Assembly: GCA_041390825.1 (NCBI GenBank)
Contig: JAWKPF010000006.1
Location: forward strand, 144,925-208,924
Length of the DNA: 64,000 nt
Origin: Thermomicrobiales bacterium
Lineage (GTDB): Bacteria > Chloroflexota > Chloroflexia > Thermomicrobiales > UBA6265
Direction: 5' to 3'
Below are positions 42,228-51,154 of this stretch, in pieces (position 1 is the stretch's first letter; each line of letters starts with the position of its first letter). The notes beneath the pieces are model-generated. The model was not told where the DNA came from and searched no databases. It saw only the letters and a program-made list of their open reading frames with translations. Both the position numbers and the translations under genes were made by a program.

Positions 42228-43181
42228 TTACCCGGTGCGTTTGCGGAAGAGCCGGTCGATCCCCATCGCCGCCATATAGGCCGGGGTGGCCATCTCGTAG
42301 CTGGCGAGCACCTCGGGATCGGGTGAATCGAGATCGTTCGCCATCTTCGCAGTCAACGCTTGCGTCACCTGTGGTTGACCAGCGCCACGCTCGAACAGCT
42401 CGAACCCCAGACCGACGAATCCCTCGACTTCGGGCATGACGCGGCTGAGGTGATAGCCGGGATCGTAGACCGGTCCGAAGTGGGTCAAGCAGAGGCGTTT
42501 GGCTCCCAGCGCTTCCATACGGGCGACGCTGTTGGCCCAGGCGCCGGGATCGAGATCCGGGGGCGGGGTCGGCGCGCAAACGTAGGTGTGATCTGGCATG
42601 CGCACTCCGCCCACATCGCCCGTGAAGAGGGTGCCGGCCGCCTTATCCCAAAAGGCCACATGGTGCCAGGCATGCCCGGGGGTGAAGATGACCTGGAGAT
42701 TGCGGCCCGCGACGCGCATGATCTCCTCGTCTTCGAAGGCGACCACCTGCTGCTCGGGAATGGGCGCGAACTCGCCCCACAGCGGGCCCATCTGATCGCC
42801 ATAGATGCGGGTAGCGCTATTGATGAGCTTGGTGGGATCGACGAGATGCGGCGCGCCGAAGGGATGGACATGCACGGTGAGGCCGGGATTCTCCCGGGCG
42901 AGCAAGCCAGCCGCGCCCGCATGATCGAGATGAATATGCGTGACGAGCACACGGGTGAGGTCCTTGACCGTGAACCCGATCCGGCGCATCGCGCTGCGCA
43001 GGTTCTCGATGGTGGAGCCAGGGCCGGTCTCGATCAGCACCAGTTCATCGTTACTGACGAGCAGATAGGCGGCCACAACCTGCTTGCGGCCCTGAAAGCC
43101 AAGGTCGATCAGAAAGAGCCCGGCATCGAGCTCCTCGATCGCGTCCGCCACATTCCATTCCCACGTGTCAGCCATGCCCAT
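42228..43181 (-). CDS. MBL-fold metallo-hydrolase
   Basis: 317 aa. Metallo-beta-lactamase fold with the full zinc site THIHLDHAGAAG near residues 81-92, His in FTPGHAWHHVAFWD, Asp in LFTGDVGGVRMPD and a terminal His in RLCLTHFGPVYD. LVLIETGPGSTIENLRSAM lies before the metal motif. The group hydrolyses thioesters, lactones or phosphoesters; substrate unknown. It is convergent with RNHCP and preceded on its own strand by a block of short word-like repeats. Confidence 0.9.
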   Translation of the reverse strand: MGMADTWEWNVADAIEELDAGLFLIDLGFQGRKQVVAAYLLVSNDELVLIETGPGSTIENLRSAMRRIGFTVKDLTRVLVTHIHLDHAGAAGLLARENPGLTVHVHPFGAPHLVDPTKLINSATRIYGDQMGPLWGEFAPIPEQQVVAFEDEEIMRVAGRNLQVIFTPGHAWHHVAFWDKAAGTLFTGDVGGVRMPDHTYVCAPTPPPDLDPGAWANSVARMEALGAKRLCLTHFGPVYDPGYHLSRVMPEVEGFVGLGFELFERGAGQPQVTQALTAKMANDLDSPDPEVLASYEMATPAYMAAMGIDRLFRKRTG

Positions 43182-43213
43182 TCCTCGATCTTCGTTTCAG
43201 ACTGGGGAGGATA

Positions 43214-43332
43214 CTTCAGGCGCAGGGCGTTGGTCGGCAGTTGTCAGTTGCCAGTTGTCTGTTGTCTGTTGTCAGTCGTTGGTCGTTGGCATCCTTTCCA
43301 GTTGCTGGTGACTGACGACTGACAACCAGCAG
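43214..43332. repeat. Word-like repeat block
   Basis: Built from short variants such as GGCAGTTGTCAGTTGCCAG, TTGTCTGTTGTCTGTTGTCA and, later, GACTGACGACTGACAACCAG. The two halves are partly inverted to each other. Same style as the blocks at 31381-31625 and 63131-63194. Confidence 0.8.
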
Positions 43333-43461
43333 CCTGGAAACCTCGGACGGTGTGTCGCATGCGCGCTCCTGCCCGTATACTGTGGGTTGGGAAGGATGTA
43401 GGGACATGCGCCGGAACCGCCCCCGCAGGGCCGGCAGCCGCGCAGCCAGCAGACGGAGGGA

Positions 43462-43776
43462 GTGGTGGACGGCGGCGAGTTGCTGACCGTGGCGGATGCC
43501 GCGGTTCGTCTGGACCGATCGACCGAGCAAGTGCGGCGCTATTTGCGCGAAGGGCGCTTGAGCGGGCGGCGCATCGGCGGCCAGTGGTTCATCGAACAAC
43601 ATGCATTGCAGACCTTCGGGGAGCAGAAGCGGGATGCCCGCGCGTTCCTCGACAAAATCGCATCTGCGGCGGTGACCGATCCGCTGGGATCGACCATCGG
43701 CATCGGAGCGGGTGGCGGCAGCAACCTGGCGGAAGGCAAGAACGCCTACCTGCAGGCCATCTGGCGGAGGCGCTAA
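43462..43776 (+). CDS. Helix-turn-helix antitoxin (MerR/excisionase type)
   Basis: 104 aa from GTG 43462 with GGAGGG upstream. LLTVADAAVRLDRSTEQVRR, YLREGRLSGRRIGGQWFIEQ is an HTH_17/MerR-like DNA-binding domain. The C-terminal part (SNLAEGKNAYLQAIWRRR) would contact the toxin. It ends directly before the PIN gene, whose ATG begins at the base after its stop. The family commonly serves as the antitoxin of PIN toxins and represses its own promoter. Confidence 0.82.
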   Translation: MVDGGELLTVADAAVRLDRSTEQVRRYLREGRLSGRRIGGQWFIEQHALQTFGEQKRDARAFLDKIASAAVTDPLGSTIGIGAGGGSNLAEGKNAYLQAIWRRR

Positions 43777-44178
43777 ATGGTCATGCCATTGCCGCAGAAC
43801 CAGGCCGCATTCGTCGATTCCTCCGCGCTGGTGGCGCTGGTCGATCGGGACGACTACACCCACCGCGCCGCGGTGGACGCCTATGAATCGCTGAAACTGC
43901 AGGGATATCGCCTTTTCACGAGCAATCACATCGTGGCCGAGACGTTCGATCTGCTGGCCAGCTCGCTCGGGCAGGATATCGCCCGGTCGTGGTTGAAAGA
44001 GATGGGCCTGCCCATCTACGTCGCCGATGCGAACGACCTCGAACAAGCACGGGATCGGGTGATCGACTCGCGCAAACCGCTGAACTTCAACGATGCGCTG
44101 AGTGTCGTCATCATGCAGCGGCTTGGGGTGGCGGAGGCCTTCGCGGTCGATCCCGATTTCCTGGCCGCGCTGGATTAG
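43777..44178 (+). CDS. PIN-domain toxin
   Basis: 133 aa. PIN ribonuclease with Asp in AAFVDSSALVALVDRDDY, Glu in TSNHIVAETFDLLASSLG, Asp in KPLNFNDALSVVIMQRLGVA and a last acidic residue in AFAVDPDFLAALD. All four positions of the active site are present. It follows the HTH antitoxin with no gap. Substrate RNA unknown. Confidence 0.88.
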   Translation: MVMPLPQNQAAFVDSSALVALVDRDDYTHRAAVDAYESLKLQGYRLFTSNHIVAETFDLLASSLGQDIARSWLKEMGLPIYVADANDLEQARDRVIDSRKPLNFNDALSVVIMQRLGVAEAFAVDPDFLAALD

Positions 44179-44582
44179 GCGTTTCCCAGACCAGATTCCG
44201 TGGAATTGCGACCGCCTGGGAAGACCTCGGGCGGTCGTAATGCGTTGCTCCGCGGCGGTGCTCGTCGGCACTGGTCAGCCCCCATTGTCGGCAGTGTCCG
44301 CCACAATGCGGGTCCGGAGATTGCCGCGCCAGATACCAGATGGAGAGCGGCAGACAGGGGTGCGTCGACGTCTCCTTACGTCAATTCGGACCGGAGAGAC
44401 CCGATGTTGTCGTACGCAACGACACCGAATGCGACAACATGCGGAGAATTCGCCCAAATGGACCGTTTCGAATATCCGTTCGGACCAGAAAGTACGCTGG
44501 GAGTCGGCTAGTATTTGATCAAGCCATTCCGGCTTCACTGCCAGCCACAGTGAAGTTGTCCCCCTTCCCTCGAGTGGTGATA
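44179..44582. other. Unassigned region before an intrinsic terminator
   Basis: About 400 bases between the PIN gene and a strong terminator. No convincing ORF; several short frames on both strands have no domain. It could hold a 3' untranslated region, a small RNA or a decayed gene. Confidence 0.45.
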
Positions 44583-44624
44583 GATACGGCGCGGGGCCAG
44601 CAACACCGCGCCGTATCGCTTTTT
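44583..44624 (+). terminator. Rho-independent terminator
   Basis: GATACGGCGCGG (44583-44594) pairs perfectly with CCGCGCCGTATC (44606-44617) around an 11-base loop and is followed by GCTTTTT. This is the clearest intrinsic terminator in the window. It is 400 bases past the nearest rightward gene. Confidence 0.85.
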
Positions 44625-44754
44625 CCGGCAGCTTTTGTTTTTCCGGATGCGTCCCGCCTGTGCCTAACCGGCTACCCTTAGCGGCAATGGGGCACACCCG
44701 CATTCAACGGGAATCCGGGGCCCCCACCACGACGAGGTTCGATTCTTCTCGCCG

Positions 44755-45588
44755 ATGCCCAGCGCCTATCATCTGCTTACTGTCCGCGGCATTCCCATTC
44801 GGGTGCATCTCACCTTCCTCTGGTTTCCCATTTGGGCGGCGTTCATCTGGAGCTCGCGCACGGATGACATGCTGCGCGGCGCGATCTTCGGGATCGTCGG
44901 CGCCCTCTTCCTGTTTCTCTGCGTGACCTTGCACGAACTGGGGCATGCCCTGGTGGCGCAACGCTTCGGCATCAAGGTGGAGGACATCACGCTACTGCCG
45001 TTTGGCGGTCTGGCGCGGTTGCGCACGATTCCCCGTGAACCGAAGAGAGAACTGGCGATCGCCATCGCTGGACCGCTGGTCAACGTGGCGATCTTCCTGG
45101 CGTTGGTCCTGGCGGCCGGGTTTCTCTACCGCAACGAGCCGACCATCACCTCGGAGTTTCTGCTGGACAAACTGGACGAGGGAAACGCCGAGTCGCTGCT
45201 GATCTACCTGATGTTGGCCAATATCATTCTGGTGCTGTTCAACATGATTCCCGCGTTTCCGCTCGATGGCGGCCGGGTATTGCGGGCGTTGCTGGCGCTC
45301 AAGCTGCCCTGGAAGACCGCCACCAGAATCGCGGCCTGGGCGGGTATTGGCTTCGCGGCGCTCTTCGTGGCGGGCGGTCTGGCGTCGCGGGATGTTTTCC
45401 TGTCGCTGATCGGGCTGATGGTCGGATACGGGGCATGGCAGGAGCAGAAACATGCTGACCGGCCGGAATCGGCAACGAGCGAACCGGACCCGCGCGCGGA
45501 AATGGGCACGGAGCCATCTGTGTACCCGGCCTCGGCGATACCGAAGACCCGGGTAATGGTGGCGATGACTGCTCCCCACCGGCGGTGA
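44755..45588 (+). CDS. Site-2-type (M50) membrane metalloprotease
   Basis: 277 aa. Intramembrane zinc protease: His60-Glu61...His64 in TLHELGHALVAQRFGIKVED and Asp171 in FNMIPAFPLDGGRVLRALL, the paired motifs of the S2P family, inside about six hydrophobic segments. ITLLPFGGLARLRTIPREPK is typical of the bacterial CBS-associated subgroup. Such proteases often release membrane-bound regulators. The CBS domains usually fused at the C-terminus are instead encoded by the next ORF, which overlaps the stop by four bases. Confidence 0.92.
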   Translation: MPSAYHLLTVRGIPIRVHLTFLWFPIWAAFIWSSRTDDMLRGAIFGIVGALFLFLCVTLHELGHALVAQRFGIKVEDITLLPFGGLARLRTIPREPKRELAIAIAGPLVNVAIFLALVLAAGFLYRNEPTITSEFLLDKLDEGNAESLLIYLMLANIILVLFNMIPAFPLDGGRVLRALLALKLPWKTATRIAAWAGIGFAALFVAGGLASRDVFLSLIGLMVGYGAWQEQKHADRPESATSEPDPRAEMGTEPSVYPASAIPKTRVMVAMTAPHRR

Positions 45589-45968
45589 GCATCACGCAGC
45601 GCGTGCGCGAGATCGCCGATCTGGCGCCGGCAGCGTCGGTGTCCGGGGCGCTACCCGTGATGGACCGCGATGGCTATGTGGTTGGCGTCTTGCCGGCGAT
45701 GCGGCTGGCGGAAGCATTGCGCGAGCGGCCGGACGCCCCGCTGGTGGAGCTGATGCGGCGCAGCTTCCCGATCGCACGGCCAGACGATCTGCTGTACGAA
45801 CAGTGGTACAAGACGAGCACGGAAGATCAGCATTATGTCGTGGTGTTGCAGGACGACGGAAAGCTGATCGGATGGTTGACGCGGGCGGACATTTCCAATG
45901 GGCTGCGCAGCCGTCCCGGGCAACCGCAGGATTCGGCCTGGCAGGAGCTCGATCGGGAGTTCGTGTAG
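45585..45968 (+). CDS. CBS-domain protein coupled to the M50 protease
   Basis: 127 aa from GTG 45585, overlapping the protease stop (GTGA). Two CBS-like halves: ASVSGALPVMDRDGYVVGVL with AMRLAEALRERPDA, and QHYVVVLQDDGKLIGWLTRA with DISNGLRSRPG. In most relatives these follow the protease in one chain, so this is either a natural split or a small indel near 45588. CBS pairs sense adenylates and would regulate the protease. Confidence 0.8.
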   Translation: MSITQRVREIADLAPAASVSGALPVMDRDGYVVGVLPAMRLAEALRERPDAPLVELMRRSFPIARPDDLLYEQWYKTSTEDQHYVVVLQDDGKLIGWLTRADISNGLRSRPGQPQDSAWQELDREFV

Positions 45969-46037
45969 AGACGCGAAGCGGGTTGGGTACTATTCGCCCA
46001 TCGTCGCGTTTGCGCCTCATTCGAAGGGACCCAATCG

Positions 46038-47015
46038 ATGCTCCAGGAATTCACCGGCCGGCCTGCTGATGTGCTCAAGCAGAACGAGGATTCGGCCCAT
46101 GGCGGCGACGGCTGGGAGCCGCGCCTCGGGAGCCGGCAGGATGAGCTGGGCACGATCTGGGAGCCGTGCGGGGTGCCGGCCGAGTGGGCCCCACTGCGCA
46201 CGGTGCTCACCCACCGGCCGGGCTGGGAGATCGAGGACGTGCCCGACTACCGCAAGGCGCTTTGGCTCGCTCCCGTCGATCCGATCAAGGCCCGCGCGCA
46301 GCACGACGCGTTCATGGACGTCTATCGCGCGAACGGGGTCAAGGTGATCGAACTTGGCGAGGTCGGCGCGCCGCTGCCGAACGCCTACTTCTGCCGCGAC
46401 ACCTTTTGCATGACACCGGAGGGCGCGGTGATGTCGCGCATGGCGTCGGCATCGCGCGCTGGAGAGGAGCGCTGGGCCGCGGCTGCCCTGGCGCGTGAGG
46501 GTGTGCCTATCGTCCATTCGGTCGATCATGACGGCACCTTCGAAGGGGCCGATGTGGTGGTGGCGAACGAGGACCTGGTCTTCGTGGGGTTGGGGATGCG
46601 CTCGAACCGATCCGGCGTGCAGCAGGTGGCGCGCGCGTTCCGCGATGCCGGGGTTGCCGAGGTGATCGAGGTCGAGATTCCCTATGGCTGCGGGCATATC
46701 GACGGCACCATCAACGTGGTGGACAAAGACCTGGCGATGGTCATGCCGACCCAGCTCTCCTGGGTGGTCTACGAGAACCTGAAACGGCACGGCTTCACGG
46801 TGATCGATCTGCCGGATATGGCGGAGTCGCAGGGCGGCATGGCGCTCAACATCGTGCCATTGCGGCCCCGCACGGTTGTCACCCCAGCCGGAAACGTGAA
46901 GACCAGGGCGCTGCTGGAACAGCACGGCGTCGAGGTGATCGAGGTCGATGTTTCCGAGCTGATGAAGGGTGGCGGCTCGTGCCATTGCATGACCGGGGTG
47001 GTATGGCGGGCGTAG
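46038..47015 (+). CDS. Amidinotransferase / arginine deiminase-like protein
   Basis: 325 aa of the pentein fold. The catalytic region is present: His in PYGCGHIDGTINVVDKDLAM, acidic residues in DHDGTFEGADVVVANED, and Cys in GGGSCHCMTGVVW at the C-terminus (the CMT cysteine, about residue 317). Family enzymes act on arginine, methylarginines or amidine transfer. The GCGHIDG form is closest to the DDAH/amidinotransferase group, but substrate cannot be told from sequence. It stands alone downstream of the CBS gene. Confidence 0.9.
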   Translation: MLQEFTGRPADVLKQNEDSAHGGDGWEPRLGSRQDELGTIWEPCGVPAEWAPLRTVLTHRPGWEIEDVPDYRKALWLAPVDPIKARAQHDAFMDVYRANGVKVIELGEVGAPLPNAYFCRDTFCMTPEGAVMSRMASASRAGEERWAAAALAREGVPIVHSVDHDGTFEGADVVVANEDLVFVGLGMRSNRSGVQQVARAFRDAGVAEVIEVEIPYGCGHIDGTINVVDKDLAMVMPTQLSWVVYENLKRHGFTVIDLPDMAESQGGMALNIVPLRPRTVVTPAGNVKTRALLEQHGVEVIEVDVSELMKGGGSCHCMTGVVWRA

Positions 47016-47252
47016 ATCAGGGCGCCAAACCGGAACTCGGAACGCTGGCCTTTTAGGGTTTCGAAGTTGGTGAGGTCGCGTTCAGATCATATCGAGGAAG
47101 CCGGACCGGTTGCCTCGTAACACGTGACGCAGGGCATCAGCTCGCTCGAGCGAGAGAGATCGGGATGATGAGCCGCATCATCGACTGTCCGCCAGCGTTC
47201 GCCGTTGTTCCCATCACGAACGAGACGTGGCGTGCAGCGCAAGGGTCGACGA

Positions 47253-48383
47253 ATGACACCGAGATCGCAATCACCGCTCGAAGCTGTCCGCGCGTTCTCC
47301 AGGACCGCGGCGTTCGTGCTGCGGGTGATGCCGATGCTGCCGTCGGAATGGCTCGACCGCCGGTCACCCGTACCACGATACGAGCAGGTGGTGCTTCCGG
47401 GCCGAGATGCCCGCGTTCCCTGCGAGCTCTACTGTCCAGCAGGGACGGGGCCGTTTGCGGGGGTGGTCGTTTGTCTGGGCGTGATTCCGTTCGATGTCAC
47501 GCATCCGCAGGTCAAGCGGCTTGGGACGGCGTTGGCGCGCAGTGGATTCGCGACACTGATCGTCTGGTCGTCGGACATGCGCTCGCTGCGCATCGCGCCA
47601 AGGGATACCGAGCTGCTCGTCGATGCGTTCCGATGGCTGTCAACGCAATCGTTCGTCGATCCCAAACGATGCGGCTTCCTGGGAACATGCGTGGGAGCAG
47701 GGTTCTCGCTACTGGCGGCGGCCGACACCGGAATTCGCGATCGCGTGGCGTTCCTGACGTGTTTCGCGCCATTCGGAACGCTCCGGACGCTTGCGCTCGA
47801 TATCGGGAGCGGAACGACCGAGATCGATGGCATTCGCCGCGCCTGGGATGTCGATCAGCTTTCCCGCCATGTCTACGTGCGCACGCTGACCGCCGGCCTG
47901 GATCCCGGTGAAGCCGCGCGTCTCGAAACCGCCTGGTTCGAGCGCCTCTCCCTGCCGGACGCGGCAACGCTGAGTCCGGCCGGCCGCGAGCTTCTGCCGC
48001 TCCTGCAAACCACCGACCGCGCGCGGCTTGCGGCACTCCTCGACCGTCACCCAACCCTGCGCGCGACGGTGGACGCGGTATCGCCCGTCGCGAAGGCGTC
48101 CGAGGTGCTGGCGCCTTCGGTCAGCATTGGGCACGACTACGATGACGGCGTCATTCCGTTCGGCGAGTCGCAACGGCTCTTCGCGGCCTTCGCGGGACGG
48201 CCGGGAGTGGCGCTGACCACATTCCATCTCTTCCAGCACGCGGATCCGACCAAGCGCGCGATCTCGCCGATTGCATTGCTGGGCGAACTGCTGAAGTTTG
48301 CCCGGTTTGCCGGTGGGTCGATCCGGTATGCTGCAGACGGCCATGGACGTTCGAACAGGGGCGGCATGCTGGAGCGCCAGTAA
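47253..48383 (+). CDS. Alpha/beta hydrolase with a Cys nucleophile (dienelactone hydrolase-like)
   Basis: About 376 aa from ATG 47253. The nucleophile elbow is GFLGTCVGAGFSLLAAADTG, with Cys in place of Ser as in dienelactone hydrolases. Acid and His are suggested by SIGHDYDDGVIPFGESQR and TTFHLFQHADPTK. AGVVVCLGVIPFDVTHPQVK precedes the elbow. Long helical insertions (GEAARLETAWFERLSLPDAA) sit between. Substrate unknown. Confidence 0.8.
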   Translation: MTPRSQSPLEAVRAFSRTAAFVLRVMPMLPSEWLDRRSPVPRYEQVVLPGRDARVPCELYCPAGTGPFAGVVVCLGVIPFDVTHPQVKRLGTALARSGFATLIVWSSDMRSLRIAPRDTELLVDAFRWLSTQSFVDPKRCGFLGTCVGAGFSLLAAADTGIRDRVAFLTCFAPFGTLRTLALDIGSGTTEIDGIRRAWDVDQLSRHVYVRTLTAGLDPGEAARLETAWFERLSLPDAATLSPAGRELLPLLQTTDRARLAALLDRHPTLRATVDAVSPVAKASEVLAPSVSIGHDYDDGVIPFGESQRLFAAFAGRPGVALTTFHLFQHADPTKRAISPIALLGELLKFARFAGGSIRYAADGHGRSNRGGMLERQ

Positions 48384-48473
48384 CGGAGCTGCTCTTTCGA
48401 CTCGTGCGTACCAACGCAACCATCTGCGCGATGCTCCTGAAATGCGCGGTGTTCTGGTGCAAAATTCGCTGCC

Positions 48474-48968
48474 GTGGACATGTCGCACCCGGGTTTGCTC
48501 GCCACTGTGGCGCTGTTTGTCGCGCTGCCCATCGCAATCTGGATTTCGCGTCGCACGAGTGACGCGCTACACCGGCATGATGCCGGGCTCGACCAGCTCG
48601 ATTTCGATCGAGTCGCGGCTTCGATTCCGCAATTCGAGCCACATGATCCGCTGGGACAGATCGAAACGCTGACGCAGTTGGAGGTATCCCTGATCCAGGA
48701 GATCCTGGACATGCGCGTGGCGGACGGACATGTGCACCCGGAATGTGTGCACGAGCTGCGGCAGATTCACCGTCGCGGATTGGCGGTTCGGCAGGCATGC
48801 GGCGACCGCGCGCTGGACGCAGAACTCGGCTGGCTGCAGGGCTATGGGTCGTTTGCGCTGATGGCCGACCTGACGACGTTCGACCGGGTTTCGTTCGAGC
48901 GCGATCTGGCGTTCCGGGTGTCGGAGGTGCAGCGGGCGTTGGAACTTCGGCGGGGACGAACCCGCTAG
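48474..48968 (+). CDS. Membrane-anchored protein, unknown
   Basis: 164 aa. One N-terminal membrane helix (LLATVALFVALPIAIWI) and a soluble helical remainder (LGQIETLTQLEVSLIQEILD, VHPECVHELRQIHRRGLAVR, FERDLAFRVSEVQRALELRR). No family recognised. Starts at GTG 48474, 91 bases after the hydrolase. Convergent with the AraC regulator. Confidence 0.6.
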   Translation: MDMSHPGLLATVALFVALPIAIWISRRTSDALHRHDAGLDQLDFDRVAASIPQFEPHDPLGQIETLTQLEVSLIQEILDMRVADGHVHPECVHELRQIHRRGLAVRQACGDRALDAELGWLQGYGSFALMADLTTFDRVSFERDLAFRVSEVQRALELRRGRTR

Positions 48969-49054
48969 GTGAGCTGGTTCCGAGCTACTTCGCTACGCAA
49001 GAGAGCCGAGCAAGCTCGCTGGCGACGGAGCTACGTCGCATGGGATGAAACGTT

Positions 49055-50029
49055 TCAGGCCGTCCAGGCAGGCAAGATAGGTTCCGGCGTCAGTGAGCGG
49101 GCGGCTCCAGGCGGGACGCCGAGAGTGCGCTTGAAGGCGCGGCTGAAGGCGGCTTCCGATTGGTACCCGACCCGGCTGGCGGCCTCCGCGGCGGTGAGCC
49201 CGTCATCGACGATCAGTCCGCGGGCGACCTGCATGCGCCACCAGGTAACGTAGGCCATGGCGGGTTGCCCGACGAGCTCGGTGAACCGCGCGGCGAAGGC
49301 AGAACGGGAGAGATAGACCTCATCTGCCAACGATGCCACCGACCAATCCCGGGCCGGGTCGCGATGGATCAGGGTTAGCGCCCGGCCGATCTTCTCGTCC
49401 CGCAACGCGCCGATCCAGCCGCCCTCGAGCTCTGCCGACTCTTCCAGCCAGGTGCGAATCGCCTGGATAACCAGCACGTCCGAGAGCCGGGTGATGACGG
49501 CCTCACCGCCGATGCGCAGCTGGCGCGCCTCGCTGGCCATGTAGCGCAATGTGCTCTGCACCCACTCGCCCTGGGCGGACGGGCCAGATTCGATGCGCAG
49601 GATGCGCGGGAGAACGGCCATCAAGTGCGCCGCGGCAGAGTGTTCGAAGCGGACGGCGCCGCAGATCAGATCGACCCGCTCGCCGCCTCCATCGATCGAG
49701 AGGAGATCGTATCGCTCGCTCACCGCGACGCGCGGCGTCTCCCAAAGGGAGATGCAGAACGCGCCCGGTTCGTTTGCAAGCCGATGCCCCTCGCCGTGCG
49801 GAACGAGCACCACGTCGCCCGCACGCAGCTGAACCTGCTGCCCGTTGCCCAGATCGATCCAGCAACTCCCCCGGGTAATGGCATGAAACATGAGGTAGCC
49901 GGGCATGGCCGGGAGGTCGATACCCCACGGCGCGGTGAAGACGCACCGGCTGTAGAAGAGGCCGGTCATGCGCAGGTAGTAGAGGGCTTCGCCCAGCGGA
50001 TCGACAGGTTGGAGGTCCGGTGTGCTCAT
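49055..50029 (-). CDS. AraC-family transcriptional regulator with a cupin sensor
   Basis: About 324 aa from ATG 50029. The N-terminal cupin sensor spans YLMFHAITRGSCWIDLGNGQ and VQLRAGDVVLVPHGEGHRLA. The C-terminal AraC domain has two HTH motifs (ARDWSVASLADEVYLSRSAF, AARFTELVGQ; AEAASRVGYQSEAAFSRAFK, RTLGVPPGAAR). It is divergent from the NmrA-like reductase gene with 157 bases between, the usual arrangement for a regulator controlling its neighbour. The inducer is unknown, but the SDR-type target suggests a redox or xenobiotic signal. Confidence 0.92.
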   Translation of the reverse strand: MSTPDLQPVDPLGEALYYLRMTGLFYSRCVFTAPWGIDLPAMPGYLMFHAITRGSCWIDLGNGQQVQLRAGDVVLVPHGEGHRLANEPGAFCISLWETPRVAVSERYDLLSIDGGGERVDLICGAVRFEHSAAAHLMAVLPRILRIESGPSAQGEWVQSTLRYMASEARQLRIGGEAVITRLSDVLVIQAIRTWLEESAELEGGWIGALRDEKIGRALTLIHRDPARDWSVASLADEVYLSRSAFAARFTELVGQPAMAYVTWWRMQVARGLIVDDGLTAAEAASRVGYQSEAAFSRAFKRTLGVPPGAARSLTPEPILPAWTA

Positions 50030-50186
50030 AGCAGCAGCATACTCGCGCCCGACGATTCGTCCAGCTCGAATGGACGATCGAGCAATGCTCACGGATGTTC
50101 AATCATAGACCGTCCGGAAAACAGCACCCAGACTAGACGCATCGGATCGCCGGATCGGCCGGCGACACGTGTTCTGGGAGGACAGC

Positions 50187-51062
50187 ATGAGCGCAGTGCT
50201 CGAACGGACGATCATCGAAGAACGCAAGCAGCATGCAGGTACGGTCTTCGTTACCGGCGGGACCGGCAAGACCGGACGGAGAGTGGCCGAGCGATTGGCG
50301 GCCCGGGACGTTCCCATCCAGATTGGGTCGCGGGCGGCCGCGACGCCGTTCGATTGGGATCAGCCAGCGGGCTGGTCCGCTGCCCTGGAGGGCGCCTCGG
50401 CCGTCTACGCGAATTACGCGCCCGATCTGGCCATTCCGGGCGCGGTGGGCGCCGTGGAGCAGTTCGTGCGGACAGCCGCCGCGGCAGGGGTCGAGCGGAT
50501 CGTGCTGCTAACCGGGCGAGGCGAGCCCGAGGCCCAGGCAGCCGAAGCGGTGCTGCAGGGGTCTGGTCTCGAATGGACGATCGTTCGCTGCGCATGGTTC
50601 ATGCAGAACTTCAGCGAGAACTATCTGATCGATGGTGTGCTGGCGGGTGAGATCGTGCTGCCAATCGGCGACGTCCCGGAGCCGTTCGTGGACGCGGACG
50701 ATATTGCCGATGTGGCCGTGGTCGCCTTGACCGAGCCGGGACATGTGGGGCAACTGTATGAGCTGACGGGACCGCGCACGCTCACGATGGCGGAAGCAGC
50801 GGCGGAGATCGGGGCGGCACTCGGGCGGGAGATTCGATACACCGAGGTCGATCCGGACGCCTACTCCGCCGGGATGCGCGCAGCCGGTTTGCCGGACGAG
50901 GTCATCTGGCTGATGGACTACCTCTTTACCTCGGTGATGGACGGGCGCAATGCCTGGCTGGCGGACGGGGTGCAGCGTGCGCTCGGACGCCCACCGCGCG
51001 ATTTTCGGGACTACGCGCGCTCGGCCGCCGCAAGCGGCGCCTGGGAGGTCTCCGACCGATAG
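50187..51062 (+). CDS. NmrA-like NAD(P)-binding protein
   Basis: About 291 aa from ATG 50187 with GGGAGGAC upstream. Atypical SDR: TGGTGKTGRRVAERLAARDV near residue 25 is the cofactor-binding start, then AVYANYAPDLAIPGAV, ERIVLLTGRGEPEAQAAE, CAWFMQNFSENYLIDGVLAG, EIVLPIGDVPEPFVDADDIA. No Tyr/Lys catalytic pair, as in NmrA-type sensors or NAD(P)H:quinone reductases of the YtfG kind. Probably controlled by the divergent AraC regulator. Confidence 0.9.
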   Translation: MSAVLERTIIEERKQHAGTVFVTGGTGKTGRRVAERLAARDVPIQIGSRAAATPFDWDQPAGWSAALEGASAVYANYAPDLAIPGAVGAVEQFVRTAAAAGVERIVLLTGRGEPEAQAAEAVLQGSGLEWTIVRCAWFMQNFSENYLIDGVLAGEIVLPIGDVPEPFVDADDIADVAVVALTEPGHVGQLYELTGPRTLTMAEAAAEIGAALGREIRYTEVDPDAYSAGMRAAGLPDEVIWLMDYLFTSVMDGRNAWLADGVQRALGRPPRDFRDYARSAAASGAWEVSDR

Positions 51063-51093
51063 GTGCTCTGGGTCCCGCAGCAAGCCAAACGCA

Positions 51094-51121
51094 CAGGGAT
51101 GCTCCGGATCGAGCATCCCTG
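51094..51121. terminator. Hairpin between convergent genes
   Basis: CAGGGATGCT and AGCATCCCTG enclose an 8-base loop, midway between the NmrA-like gene and the convergent membrane gene. Candidate bidirectional terminator; no T-run. Confidence 0.55.
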
Positions 51122-51154
51122 TCGTTCACTCTCGCTCCGACCAGGAGCACCGCG

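Noticed and set aside
43216..44271. Minus-strand 351-codon frame over the HTH/PIN pair
   Set aside because: The plus strand has a coherent antitoxin-toxin pair with a ribosome-binding site. The minus frame begins in simple repeats.
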